Origin: Bog-473 sp963821755
Lineage (GTDB): Bacteria; Actinomycetota; Acidimicrobiia; Acidimicrobiales; RAAP-2
Length of the DNA: 64,000 nucleotides
Reading direction: 5' to 3'
Assembly: GCA_963821755.1 (NCBI GenBank)
Contig: CAWGEX010000003.1
Coordinates: 1,426,001-1,490,000 of the forward strand
Below the pieces are notes generated by a model. It was not told the DNA's origin. It made no database searches and was given only the letters and a program-made list of their open reading frames with translations. Positions 49,305-60,531 of the stretch are shown in pieces. The translations under genes and the position numbers were made by a program. Position 1 is the stretch's first letter, and each line of letters begins with the position of its first letter.

Positions 49305-49310
49305 AACATA
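49305..49310 (-). promoter_or_regulatory. -10 box of the secreted hydrolase (leaderless)
   Basis: TATGTT on the minus strand, 7 bases before GTG 49297. It overlaps an alternative upstream ATG, arguing against that start. Confidence 0.5.
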
Positions 49311-49524
49311 GATCGCCCGGGACGCGCAAGACCGGCACCCGTCGAACCCGAGGCGCCCGGACTCGGTGAGGGCGGTGCCCCCGGGCGACGACTGAGGCAA
49401 GGCGGCTGGCGCTTCGACGGCGTGATCGGAGGCCGAATTCGGGCCTCGACGCAACGGATCACCGGGGCGAAGAGCGCATCCGCCTCGCCTTTGCGATACT
49501 CAGTGAAGCAAAAGAGGAGTCCAG

Positions 49525-50733
49525 ATGGCCTACAACGAAGCTCGGCTCGTCCACGATGCCGACGCCCACATCATGGAGACACCCACCTGGCTGCGGGACC
49601 ACGCCGAGGCACCCTTCCGCGATCGCCTCCCTGTGCTCAAGTACTCGAGCGGCAACGAGCTGCGCCAGACCGGGAGTCCCGAAGAGCAACAGCGCGACCT
49701 GGTGGCCTCCTTCGAGCAGCTCCGGGACCGCCATCGATCCCCCGACTACCGGGCCACCGAAGCGGTCGAGATCATGCAGCGCAAGAACTTCGCCGCCACG
49801 GGAGCGTTCATCGCCGAAGATCGCCCCCGGGCCCTGGACCTGTTGGGCTTCAGCGGCCAGCTGGTCTTCAATACCTTCCACAACGGGCGCCTGCACGAAC
49901 TTGAACATGCCGCCGACGTCGATCTGGCCTATGCCGCGGCCCGGGCCCACAACCGCGGCATGCTCGAGTTCTGCTCGGTGGACCCTCGGCTCCTGGCCTC
50001 GTGCTACGTCCCGATGGTCGACCCCGCGAGGGCACTGCGCACGGCCGAGGACGCCATCGAAGCGGGGGCGGCGGCACTGCTGGTGGCGTCGGGTTGCCCA
50101 CCGGCCTTCTCCCCCAGCCACCTCGATCTCTTCCCCATCTGGGCCCTGGCCCAGGATGCCGGTATCCCGATCGTGTTCCACGTGGGCGGCACCGGCGAAC
50201 TGATCGATCCGCACTACTTCGTGAACGGCTTGCCCATTCCCCACGACTTTCACGGGGGTGACGAGAACTTCCGCTCGGTCGACTACATGGGCATCCCGGG
50301 ACCGCCGGCCCAGACCCTGGCCACCCTCATCTTCGATGGCGTCCTCGAGCAGTTCCCCGATCTGCACATCGGGGTCATTGAGCAGGGTGCGGTCTGGGTG
50401 CCGTCGTGGCTCCGTCAGATGGAATCGGCCTTCGAGGCCTTCCATCGACATGAGGAGCGCCTGCAGGGGCTCTCGCTCCGCCCCAGTGAGTACGTCCATC
50501 GGCAGGTGCGCTTCACCCCCTACCCGACGGAGGACGTCGGCTGGATCGTCGAGCAGGGCGGACCCGACCTGGTGATGTTCTCGTCGGACTATCCCCACGT
50601 CGAAGGGGGGCGCAAGCCGATCGAACGCTTCGAGGCGTCGCTGGGTGATGCCGGAGAGGACGTACGCCGGGCTTTCTACGTCGACAACTTCCTTTTCCTG
50701 ATGGGCCAAGCCGGATCGCGGTTGGCCGCATGA
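49525..50733 (+). CDS. Amidohydrolase (amidohydrolase_2 / ACMSD-like) metal-dependent hydrolase
   Basis: 402 aa TIM-barrel hydrolase or decarboxylase. HDADAHIMETP near residues 10-20 matches the first metal motif (DxH), FHVGGTGELIDPHYF near 219 carries the central His, and SSDYPHVEGGRKP near 353-365 holds the catalytic Asp/His. Family members act on a range of acids and lactones. AGAGGAG precedes the ATG by 5 bases. The stop overlaps the esterase start (ATGA), so the two act together. Lies in the same region as steroid-degradation genes but on the other strand. Confidence 0.84.
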   Translation: MAYNEARLVHDADAHIMETPTWLRDHAEAPFRDRLPVLKYSSGNELRQTGSPEEQQRDLVASFEQLRDRHRSPDYRATEAVEIMQRKNFAATGAFIAEDRPRALDLLGFSGQLVFNTFHNGRLHELEHAADVDLAYAAARAHNRGMLEFCSVDPRLLASCYVPMVDPARALRTAEDAIEAGAAALLVASGCPPAFSPSHLDLFPIWALAQDAGIPIVFHVGGTGELIDPHYFVNGLPIPHDFHGGDENFRSVDYMGIPGPPAQTLATLIFDGVLEQFPDLHIGVIEQGAVWVPSWLRQMESAFEAFHRHEERLQGLSLRPSEYVHRQVRFTPYPTEDVGWIVEQGGPDLVMFSSDYPHVEGGRKPIERFEASLGDAGEDVRRAFYVDNFLFLMGQAGSRLAA

Positions 50734-51944
50734 GCGCCGGCGGAGGAGAGACCGTTGACGCCGTCATCGCTGGGGACGTCGAACCCGGCTTCGAAGGGGT
50801 GAGGGACGCCTTCGCCCACAACTTCGAAGTCGGACGCGAGGTGGGGTCGGCCTTCTGCCTCCACGTGGGCGGCCGCAAGGTGGTCGACATCTATGGCGGC
50901 ACCTTTGACCGCGAGGGGAGCCGACCCTACGACCAGGACACCCTCCAGTTGGTCTTCTCCACGACCAAGGGTGCCACCGCGGCCTGCGCCAACTTGCTGG
51001 CCCAGCGGAGCCAGCTCGACCTCAACGCGCCGGTCTCCACCTACTGGCCAGAATTCGCGCAATCGGGAAAGGCCGATATCCCCGTACTGCTGCTGCTCTC
51101 GCATCAAGCCGGCCTCCCCGCCATCGATGCCTCCCTCAGCCCCCAGGAGATCCAGGCCTGGGACCCGATCGTGGCGGCCCTGGCCGAACAGAAGCCGTTG
51201 TGGGAGCCCGGCACCGCCCACGGCTACCACGCCTTGACCTACGGGTGGCTGGTCGGTGAGGTCGTCCGTCGCGTCAGTGGGCGCTCGCTGGGCGCGTACT
51301 TTGCCGAGGAGATCGCGCAACCCCTCGGGCTGGACTTCTGGATCGGCCTGCCCGAAGACCTCGAGCACCGGGTCTCCCCCATTGTCGGCGGTCTCGTGCC
51401 CCAGGGCGGCGCCGCCGACGGGATGCCGGCCGACTTCAGCACCACCCTCCTCGCCCGAGCGCTGAACGTCGGTGGTGCCTTCTCCGACGCCGGGTGGATG
51501 AACCGCCCGGACTGGCACGGCGCCGAGGTTCCGGCGGCCAACGGCATCACCAACGCGACCTCGCTCTCGCGCCTCTATGCCGGCCTCATCGGGACCGTCG
51601 AAGGCGGGCCGGCCGAGTCGATCCTGACCACCGCGCAGGTGGACCAGGCCCGCAAGGTGCGTACCTTCGGCGCCGACCAAGTCTTTTTGTCGCTCGGCTT
51701 TCCCATGGAGCAGCACATCGGCCAGGGCTTTTGGATCTCCAGCCCATTCGCTCCGTTTGGCGGCGAGGCCTCTTTCGGACACACCGGCGCGGGTGGCTCC
51801 TACGGCTTCGCCGATCCCGAGAACAATCTGGCCGTCGGCTACGTCATGAACAAGATGCAATCCGGCATGCTGGGCGATCCCCGGGCGCGCCGGCTCATCC
51901 GGGCTTGCTACTCGGCCGTGGGGGCAGAGCCGAAATACTTTTAG
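50730..51944 (+). CDS. Serine esterase/beta-lactamase class C-like
   Basis: 404 aa member of the beta-lactamase/transpeptidase-like fold. Catalytic motif S-x-x-K is FSTTKGATA near 76-84; the Tyr motif is in HGYHALTYGWLVGEV near 162, and the third is GHTGAGGSYGF near 351. This set is typical of EstB-type esterases and actinobacterial lipases rather than true cephalosporinases. No signal peptide, so it is probably intracellular. It is coupled to the amidohydrolase by an ATGA overlap and may cleave an ester linked to that substrate. Confidence 0.84.
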   Translation: MSAGGGETVDAVIAGDVEPGFEGVRDAFAHNFEVGREVGSAFCLHVGGRKVVDIYGGTFDREGSRPYDQDTLQLVFSTTKGATAACANLLAQRSQLDLNAPVSTYWPEFAQSGKADIPVLLLLSHQAGLPAIDASLSPQEIQAWDPIVAALAEQKPLWEPGTAHGYHALTYGWLVGEVVRRVSGRSLGAYFAEEIAQPLGLDFWIGLPEDLEHRVSPIVGGLVPQGGAADGMPADFSTTLLARALNVGGAFSDAGWMNRPDWHGAEVPAANGITNATSLSRLYAGLIGTVEGGPAESILTTAQVDQARKVRTFGADQVFLSLGFPMEQHIGQGFWISSPFAPFGGEASFGHTGAGGSYGFADPENNLAVGYVMNKMQSGMLGDPRARRLIRACYSAVGAEPKYF

Positions 51945-51978
51945 GCACCCGGAGGTTGTACCTCTCGAGGAGTGATCG

Positions 51979-52446
51979 ATGATGTTGACGCGCAAGTCCA
52001 GAAAGAAGGACCCGGTGGAGTACGAAGTCACCAAGACCGAGGACGAGTGGCGCGAACTGCTTCCCCGAGATCGTTACGCCGTGCTCCGCAAGGCGGGTAC
52101 CGAGCCGGCCTGGTCGGGCGAACTGCTCCACGTCGATGGCGACGGCGTGTTCCACTGTGCCGCCTGCAACGCGGAATTGTTCGACACCGATGCCAAGTTC
52201 GAATCGGGAACGGGCTGGCCCAGCTTCGATCGGGCGAAGTCGGCCGGCACCATTTTGGAGCACACCGATCGCACCTTCGGCATGGCCCGCACGGAGATCG
52301 TGTGCGCGCGATGTGGCGGGCATCTGGGCCATGTGTTCCCCGACGGGCCCACCGATACCGGACTGCGGTACTGCGTGAACTCGCTCTCGCTGACCTACGA
52401 ACAGAACGAGGACGATTCCTCGAAGGACGGCGGCCCGACGGACTGA
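51979..52446 (+). CDS. msrB: Methionine-R-sulfoxide reductase
   Basis: 155 aa MsrB. Two CxxC zinc motifs: CAACNAELF and CARCGGHLGHVF; SGTGWPSF and the catalytic Cys in GLRYCVNSLSL near residue 135 complete the family signature. It repairs the R form of oxidised methionine with thioredoxin. The first 14 residues are a basic extension. GAGGAG lies 9 bases upstream of the first ATG, and a small hairpin (GAGGT-TGT-ACCTC) sits just before it. Its 3' end overlaps a possible frameshifted gene on the minus strand by 52 bases. Confidence 0.95.
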   Translation: MMLTRKSRKKDPVEYEVTKTEDEWRELLPRDRYAVLRKAGTEPAWSGELLHVDGDGVFHCAACNAELFDTDAKFESGTGWPSFDRAKSAGTILEHTDRTFGMARTEIVCARCGGHLGHVFPDGPTDTGLRYCVNSLSLTYEQNEDDSSKDGGPTD

Positions 52447-52768
52447 CGGGCGGCGAGGCGACCCTCGACGACATCGAAGACGCCGGCCAGGCGGGTGGCT
52501 CCGCGGTCATGGCCCACACGCCGGAGCAACGACTCGCCCAGGGCCAGCGCGGCGCAGATCTCGAAGACGTCCTCCTTCACGAAGTCGATCGTCGTCGCGA
52601 AGTGGACCGGCGACGGGCCCGAGCCAGGGTCAGGGCCCCGACGATCGTCGTGGCCGCCCCCACCGTCACCAGGGCCACAGTGATCCGGTGGTGCCCCAGG
52701 GTCAGCAGGGCGGCGGCGAGGCGCTGGCCCGCCGTCAGTCCGAATGAGCTGATCAGCCAGGGCGACAC
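52395..52768 (-). pseudogene. Hypothetical small protein downstream of ssb, possible frameshift
   Basis: Begins GTG 52768, one base after the ssb stop. The first frame gives a basic-ended hydrophobic helix (RITVALVTVGAATTIVGAL) and then Arg/Ser repeats and a stop at 52577. The next frame then gives a convincing helical segment (HFATTIDFVKEDVFEICAAL, LGESLLRRVG) to 52395. Joining the two frames near 52610 yields about 124 aa with one membrane helix. Whether this is one broken gene, two small genes or chance is not certain. Confidence 0.3.
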
Positions 52769-53206
52769 TCATACCTCGACGGCCTGTGCGTCGGACGCCG
52801 GCCCGCCGTCGCCGTCGATGCCGTCGTCGGTGTTCTCGGTGACCGCCCGGCGCTCGGTGCGCTGGACATCGGCGGTGGCGAAGCGGAGGCTGGGCCCGAT
52901 CTCGTCGGCGGTGATCTCGACCTTCGAACGGTGCTCCCCCTCCTCCGTCTCCCAGCTGCGCTGCTCGAGTCGACCGGTCACCACCACGCGCATGCCCTTC
53001 GAGAGGCTCAACGCCACGTTCTCGGCCAGGTCCCGCCAGCACACGACGTCGAAGAACGAGGTGGCCTCCTGCCATTCCTGGGTCGCCCGATCCTGCCAGC
53101 GTCGGTTGACGGCCACCCCGAGCTGGGCCGTCGCCTGCCCCTCACGGGTGTAGCGGATTTCCGGCTCACGGGTCAGGTTGCCCGTGATGGTCGTGGTGTT
53201 GGCCAT
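52769..53206 (-). CDS. ssb: Single-stranded DNA-binding protein
   Basis: 145 aa OB-fold SSB. Conserved NTTTITGNLTREPEIRYT (3-20), the aromatic-rich FFDVVCWRDLAENVALSLSKG segment near 61-81 and RVVVTGRLEQRSWE near 83-96. The C-terminal tail is acidic (GIDGDGG...) but does not end in the DDDxPF peptide that recruits partner proteins, so it may be a secondary SSB. ATG 53206 is preferred, with GAGGAG 6 bases upstream. It is not beside rpsF/rpsR, the usual place of the main ssb gene. Confidence 0.9.
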   Translation of the reverse strand: MANTTTITGNLTREPEIRYTREGQATAQLGVAVNRRWQDRATQEWQEATSFFDVVCWRDLAENVALSLSKGMRVVVTGRLEQRSWETEEGEHRSKVEITADEIGPSLRFATADVQRTERRAVTENTDDGIDGDGGPASDAQAVEV

Positions 53207-53354
53207 GGCGTGCTCCTCGCTTTCGCACTGCGCCCGCACCTGCGGGGCGTCGGGCAGTGTGGGGGCGTGGCCTTGCCCCGAACCTTGCCGAGATCCTTGC
53301 CCGGCCGGAATTCTTCAGCCGTGGAAGGCTCCGGGCGCCGAACGATGGTCCGAA

Positions 53355-53912
53355 TCAGGTGCCGCCCGTAGCGCCGGCGCAGTCGGGCCCCGGTTGGAGA
53401 TTCCACACCGCCAGGACCTCGGGTGGTGCCGCGCCCGGGCACGGGGCCTCGAGATAGCTCGACACGTATGTCCACGAGGCGGCTCCCGCCGACTGGGTGA
53501 AGATCCCGCAACAGCCCTCGTCTTGCATGGAGACCTGCGTCTGCATGCTGGCGGTCGATGAGGGGACGAAACCGGCCATGGCCCAGTAGGTCTGGGTGGA
53601 CGGGAGGTAGGCGTAGTACACCGAGCCCGGAGCGGTGCCCACCACCTGATCGGCCGCCAAGCCGGAATGGGCCAGATAGGCCGCCAGCAACCCGCTCTTG
53701 ATGGCCGGCGGGGCGACGAGGTTGCGCGCCCCGTTCGCGGTGGTGGTGCTGCTCGAGCTCGTGCTCGAAGCCGCCGACGTGGTCGTGACGTGCGGCGCCG
53801 TGGTCGATGCTGACGTGTGACCCGGGGAGCCGCTGCTACAGCCGGTGAGCACCAGGCTCGCGAACACCACGGCCGGGATCATCGCCCCGCGCCACCGACG
53901 CGTGTGGTTCAC
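53355..53912 (-). CDS. Lipoprotein of unknown function
   Basis: 185 aa. Signal: NHTRRWRG basic region, then hydrophobic MIPAVVFASLVL, and the lipobox LTGC at about residues 22-25, followed by a Ser/Thr-rich stretch to about 60. The globular end has a CCGIF segment and Cys near PCPGAAPPEV and GPDCAG, which may form disulfides. No known domain recognised. GTG 53912 is the chosen start (TAAACA lies 7 bases upstream), though ATG 53882 remains possible. It is 25 bases after ftsX and could be in the same transcript. Confidence 0.7.
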   Translation of the reverse strand: MNHTRRWRGAMIPAVVFASLVLTGCSSGSPGHTSASTTAPHVTTTSAASSTSSSSTTTANGARNLVAPPAIKSGLLAAYLAHSGLAADQVVGTAPGSVYYAYLPSTQTYWAMAGFVPSSTASMQTQVSMQDEGCCGIFTQSAGAASWTYVSSYLEAPCPGAAPPEVLAVWNLQPGPDCAGATGGT

Positions 53913-53937
53913 GGGCGACTGTTTACACCCCGGGCGG

Positions 53938-54825
53938 TTAGACGTCGAGGAAACGGCGTATGGCAATGGCCGAGCCCAAGGAGCCGATCACCACGCCCAC
54001 AATGACCACGACGATGTCGGTGAGGATGACTTCTCCGCCTGACATATGCAGGGCGCCCAGGATGTTACCGGTGCCCGAACCATTCCCGTAGTGGTTGATC
54101 ACGGCGTACAAGCCGTAGGTGGCCAGGGCGGCCAGCCCGGAGCCCAGAAGTCCCTGGATCATCCCTTCGGACATGAACGGGACCCGGATGAACCAGTTCG
54201 TCGCCCCCACCAGCTTCATCACAGAGACCTCACGTCGGCGGGCGAAGATGGCCATGCGGATGGAGTTCAGGATCAGGACGGCGGCCGAGACGATCAGGAT
54301 CACGGCCACGCTCAGGAACACCCACTTGAAGATGTTGATCACCGTTTCTTCGGTGTGTATCTGCTGCTTGGGTGTGGTGACCGTCAGGACCCCCTCGGTC
54401 CCCTTGAAGGCGGTCACAACCTGGGATGCATCGGGCAGGGTTTCTGGGGTGCACCAGTAGGAGGTGGGCATGTCGGCCACCGTGGTCGACGCCACGACGT
54501 CGGACGTCAGCAGTTTGCGGGCCTCGTCGAAGTTCCGCTGCTTGCCCCAGTACGCACACGGCTGGCGGATGTAGCTCAATTGGGAGATCTCGGTTCCCAC
54601 CGCGGTGATCTCGTGGGCACTGGCGTTCGGCGCCATCCACACGGTGACCTTGGTGCCGCGTTCCCATTGGCCCGACGCATTCGCCGCTCCTTGACGGAGC
54701 AGCAGGGCGGCGCCCACCAGCGTCAGCGACACGGCCACGGTCAACACCGCGGCCACGGTCATCAGCCGGTTGCGCCAGAGGTTCGAGCCGGTCTCGCGAA
54801 CGACATAGTCAATGGAGACCGGCAT
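53938..54825 (-). CDS. ftsX: Cell-division permease-like protein FtsX
   Basis: 295 aa with four membrane helices: N-terminal helix near 22-43, an extracellular domain of about 120 residues including several Cys (RQPCAYWGKQ, SYWCTPE), and three helices near 165-190, 222-245 and 265-290. The FtsX motif REVSVMKLVGATNWFIRVPF near 196-215 is the FtsE docking loop. With FtsE it activates cell-wall hydrolases at division. The start overlaps the ftsE stop by one base (TGATG type), so the pair is coupled. Confidence 0.94.
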   Translation of the reverse strand: MPVSIDYVVRETGSNLWRNRLMTVAAVLTVAVSLTLVGAALLLRQGAANASGQWERGTKVTVWMAPNASAHEITAVGTEISQLSYIRQPCAYWGKQRNFDEARKLLTSDVVASTTVADMPTSYWCTPETLPDASQVVTAFKGTEGVLTVTTPKQQIHTEETVINIFKWVFLSVAVILIVSAAVLILNSIRMAIFARRREVSVMKLVGATNWFIRVPFMSEGMIQGLLGSGLAALATYGLYAVINHYGNGSGTGNILGALHMSGGEVILTDIVVVIVGVVIGSLGSAIAIRRFLDV

Positions 54826-55559
54826 CAGCCGCCCGAGATTCCCGTGCTGAGCTCCACGCCTTGCAGGGTCGTGCCGTCGATGCCGTACACGCCGCGTGCT
54901 TGGTCCCGCACCATGTTGCCGTTGCTGAGTTCAATGACGCGGCGGCGCATTTTGTCCACCAGTACTTCGTCGTGCGTGGCCACCACCACCGTGGTGCCGG
55001 TGCGGTTGATGCGGTCCAACAATTGCATGATGCCCTGACTCGTCTGGGGGTCCAGGTTCCCGGTCGGCTCGTCGGCCATCAGGATCAGTGGGCGGTTCAC
55101 GAAGGCGCGCGCCACGGCCACCCGTTGCTGCTCGCCACCGGAGAGCTCGCCGGGCAGATTGTTGGTCTTCTTGGCCAGACCGACCAGGTCAAGCACCTGT
55201 GGCACCTGGTTGGCCACCACGTGGCGGGGTCGGCCGATGACCTCGAGGGCGAAGGCGACGTTCTCGAACACGGTCTTGTTGGGCAGCAGGCGAAAGTCCT
55301 GGAAGACGCAGCCGATGTTGCGGCGGAGGTAGGGGACGCGCCATTTGGGCAGGTCGACAATGTCGCGACCGGCCTCCCAGATGTGGCCACCCGGGTCGGG
55401 CAGCTCCTCGCGGAGCAAGAGCCGGATGAACGTGGTCTTTCCCGACCCCGACGATCCGACCAGGAAGACGAATTCCCCCTTGTCGATTTCGACAGAGATG
55501 TTGCGCAGAGCGACAGTTGACCCTTTGTAGGTCTTGGTGATGTTGTCGAAGCGGATCAT
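54825..55559 (-). CDS. ftsE: Cell-division ATP-binding protein FtsE
   Basis: 244 aa ABC ATPase. Walker A GSSGSGKTT near 36-44, Q-loop GCVFQDFRLLPNKTV near 82, signature LSGGEQQRVAVAR near 140, Walker B ILMADEPTGNLD near 157, and the switch His in TTVVVATHDEVLVD. The C terminus is longer than in E. coli FtsE (residues after 215). ATG 55559 is preceded by a hairpin and, further up, TAGTAT. It lies 112 bases downstream of prfB. Confidence 0.95.
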   Translation of the reverse strand: MIRFDNITKTYKGSTVALRNISVEIDKGEFVFLVGSSGSGKTTFIRLLLREELPDPGGHIWEAGRDIVDLPKWRVPYLRRNIGCVFQDFRLLPNKTVFENVAFALEVIGRPRHVVANQVPQVLDLVGLAKKTNNLPGELSGGEQQRVAVARAFVNRPLILMADEPTGNLDPQTSQGIMQLLDRINRTGTTVVVATHDEVLVDKMRRRVIELSNGNMVRDQARGVYGIDGTTLQGVELSTGISGG

Positions 55560-55578
55560 GGTGTGGGGAGAACGGCAC

Positions 55579-55595
55579 CCACCGCACGGCGGTGG
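55579..55595 (-). promoter_or_regulatory. Hairpin in the ftsE leader
   Basis: CCACCGC / GCGGTGG with a 3-base loop, ending 20 bases before the ftsE ATG. Could act as an attenuating structure or as part of the prfB 3' end. Confidence 0.35.
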
Positions 55596-55607
55596 CGCAG
55601 CACCCAA

Positions 55608-55613
55608 ATACTA
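55608..55613 (-). promoter_or_regulatory. -10 box upstream of ftsE
   Basis: TAGTAT on the minus strand, about 49 bases upstream of the ftsE ATG, placing the leader at about 40 bases. Confidence 0.4.
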
Positions 55614-55671
55614 ACGGCACCCGTGACCCCACTGGAGTCACCTTCTGCAGTGCTGGTCAGACGGTGGGTAC

Positions 55672-56812
55672 TCAGGAATTTTCGCGTTGTCGGCGCAGTT
55701 CGGCTTCCATGAAGGCTTCGAGGTCGCCGTCGAGCACCGCGTCCACATTGCCGGTCTCATACGAGGTCCGCAAATCTTTGACCAACTGGTACGGGGCCAG
55801 GACGTAGGACCGGATCTGGTTGCCCCACGCGTTGTCGCCCCGATCACCACTCAGGGCGTTCATCTCGGCCCGACGTTCCTGACGCGCCCGCTCGGCCAAC
55901 TTGGCTCCGAGGATCTGCATGGCCTTGGCCTTGTTCTGATGTTGACTGCGCTCGTTCTGGACCGAGACCACGATCCCGCTGGGGAAATGGGTCAACCGAA
56001 TGGCCGAGTCGGTCTTGTTCACGTGCTGGCCACCGGCGCCCGACGACCGGTAGGTGTCGATACGCAGGTCTTTCTCATCGATGTCCACCTCACTCGAGAC
56101 ATCTTCGAGAAACGGGGTGACGTCCATGGAAGCGAAACTGGTCTGACGGCGTCGCTGCGAGTCGAAGGGCGACATGCGCACCAGGCGGTGCACGCCGCGC
56201 TCGGTGGCCAAGAGCCCGTAGGCGAACCGCCCGCGCACAATGAACGTGGCCGACAGCAGGCCGGCCTCTTGCCCCTCCGTCGCTTCATCCAACTCGACCG
56301 TGAAGCCGCGTCGCTCCGCCCACCGCTGATACATCCGCAACATCATCTCGGTCCAGTCCTGCGCGTCGGTACCGCCGGCGCCGGCGTGCAGTTCGACCAC
56401 GGCATCCTTCTCGTCGTACTCGCCCGAAAAAAGCGATTGCACTTCGAGCGCCGCCAGCCGGGCGCGCAGCCCGTCAACGGATGTCACCAGTTCGGATTCG
56501 AACGACGCGTCCGGTGATCCCTCCGCCCGCGATTCGTCGACCAACTCCACCAACGCCCTGGCTTCACTCAGGTCGTTGCGGAGCCCGCTCAGTTGATCCA
56601 GGTCGGCCATGACCTGCCCGAGCTCGGTGGTGATGGCTCGCGCCGAATCCCCGTCATTCCACAGGTCGGGTTTGGCCGCTTCTACTTCCAATTCGGCCCG
56701 ACGTTCGACCAGCCGGTCCAGCCCCAGGTAGCGCTCGGCCTCGGCCAGCCGGGCCTCGGATTCTTCCAGCTCAGCGGCGAAATCCCGGGGTGCCTCGGCC
56801 GCCGACCCCTGG

Positions 56813-56826
<14 letters not shown>
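55672..56826 (-). CDS. prfB: Peptide chain release factor 2
   Basis: 384 aa RF2. SPFDSQRRRQTSFASMDV (about 220-237) carries the SPF codon-recognition motif for UAA/UGA, and SGAGGQHVNKTDSAIRLTH (about 261-279) the GGQ peptidyl-hydrolysis motif. There is no in-frame programmed frameshift site, as in other actinobacteria: the gene is one continuous frame. Its ATG 56826 lies 14 bases inside the secA end. It follows secA and precedes ftsE, a well-known actinobacterial order. Confidence 0.96.
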
Positions 56827-59605
<2,779 letters not shown>

Positions 59606-59614
59606 GAAGGCTCA

Positions 59615-59620
59615 ATGCTA
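59615..59620 (-). promoter_or_regulatory. -10 box of secA
   Basis: TAGCAT on the minus strand, 9 bases before the secA ATG at 59605; an almost leaderless start. Confidence 0.5.
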
Positions 59621-59836
59621 CCGGTCCCCCAGCCGCCCCGGCCGTCGATGGGGACCGCCGATGAGATTGGGCTGCGTGCGGCTGACCTGGTCTTTGACCC
59701 CACACTCGCCTGCTGCAAGGTTGACGTGCCGGCACCGGCGGCCCGGGGCGTCACCGCCCGCGGACCCTACGGCGCACTCGTGGCGCGCATCCCCTCGTCG
59801 CCACCGGCCCCCGACAACCGGGAACTCGGTGGGCAG

Positions 59837-59852
59837 GGCTTACCTCTAAGCC
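59837..59852. repeat. Short inverted repeat GGCTTA-CCTC-TAAGCC
   Basis: Perfect 6-base arms with a 4-base spacer in the middle of the secA/carbonic-anhydrase gap. Could be an operator; no function shown. Confidence 0.3.
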
Positions 59853-60003
59853 GCACCATGCTCAGCAACCACAAGTTGCCTTACGTGGGTCGTTTTGCCT
59901 GCGACTGGCCTCGACTTGCAACCACAGACCCGCACGCAGCCCGCGGCCATCCTACGGCGATATCCGAGCGAGGATCGGCTGGGCTGCGTCCCGTGCCCGC
60001 GAA

Positions 60004-60033
60004 TTGCGGAATCGGCATCCGATCGCCTAGTCA
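60004..60033 (+). promoter_or_regulatory. Promoter of the carbonic anhydrase gene
   Basis: TTGCGG (60004-60009), 18-base spacer, TAGTCA (60028-60033), then 7 bases to ATG 60041. Weak -10 match at its last base. Confidence 0.4.
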
Positions 60034-60040
60034 CAGTGCC

Positions 60041-60523
60041 ATGAGCCAGATCACGAAACTCCTCCAGGCCAACGAGGGATACGCCGCCGCCCGGGCCAAC
60101 GTGGCCGACCCCCGCCCGGGCCGGCACCTGGCCATCGTGACCTGCATGGACGCCCGCATCGATGTGTTCGCCATCCTCGGCCTCCACCTCGGTGAAGCCC
60201 ACGTGATCCGCAATGCCGGGGGTCGGGTGACCGAAGACGTCCTGCGCAGTTTGGCCCTGTCGTGTCAGGTGCTCGGGGTCGACACCGTCGTCGTCATGCA
60301 ACACACCAACTGCGGTCTCGCCGGCGTGACCGACCAGGACCTCCAGAAGCTCACCGGCGCCGACCTCGGCTTCTTCCCGATCGACGACCACGCCGAGGCG
60401 CTGCGGGAGGATATCGAGCTGCTGGCCGCCACGTCCTACCTGGCGCCGCTGAAGATGATCGCTGGATTTGTCTTCGACGTCGAGAGCGGCCAACTCGACG
60501 ACCTCGTGCGCTGGGAGCGTTGA
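60041..60523 (+). CDS. canA: Beta-carbonic anhydrase (CanA-like)
   Basis: 160 aa, close in size and order of motifs to Mtb Rv1284 (CanA). Hydrates CO2 to bicarbonate. Zinc ligands: Cys in VTCMDARIDVF (about 34-44) with the Asp-Arg dyad, and His and Cys in VVMQHTNCGLAG near 86-97; GEAHVIRNAGGRVTEDVLRSL lies between. ATG 60041 fits the promoter spacing. It is convergent with the protease gene (8 bases between stops). The family usually supplies bicarbonate for carboxylases, several of which this organism should have. Confidence 0.94.
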   Translation: MSQITKLLQANEGYAAARANVADPRPGRHLAIVTCMDARIDVFAILGLHLGEAHVIRNAGGRVTEDVLRSLALSCQVLGVDTVVVMQHTNCGLAGVTDQDLQKLTGADLGFFPIDDHAEALREDIELLAATSYLAPLKMIAGFVFDVESGQLDDLVRWER

Positions 60524-60531
60524 CCCGGTAC

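Larger units (their letters stand above)
59606..60040. other. Intergenic region between secA and the carbonic anhydrase gene
   Basis: 435 bases with no convincing gene. It holds the secA promoter (59615-59620), an inverted repeat GGCTTA-CCTC-TAAGCC (59837-59852) and the carbonic anhydrase promoter near 60004-60033. No tRNA-like T-loop was found. Confidence 0.6.

Noticed and set aside
49459..50709. 416-codon frame opposite the amidohydrolase gene
   Set aside because: Composition is Val/Gly/Arg-rich like other antisense frames; the sense strand has metal-binding motifs and a good ribosome-binding site.
59606..60040. tRNA or small RNA gene in the secA/carbonic-anhydrase gap
   Set aside because: No acceptor stem, T-loop or strong terminator could be found.
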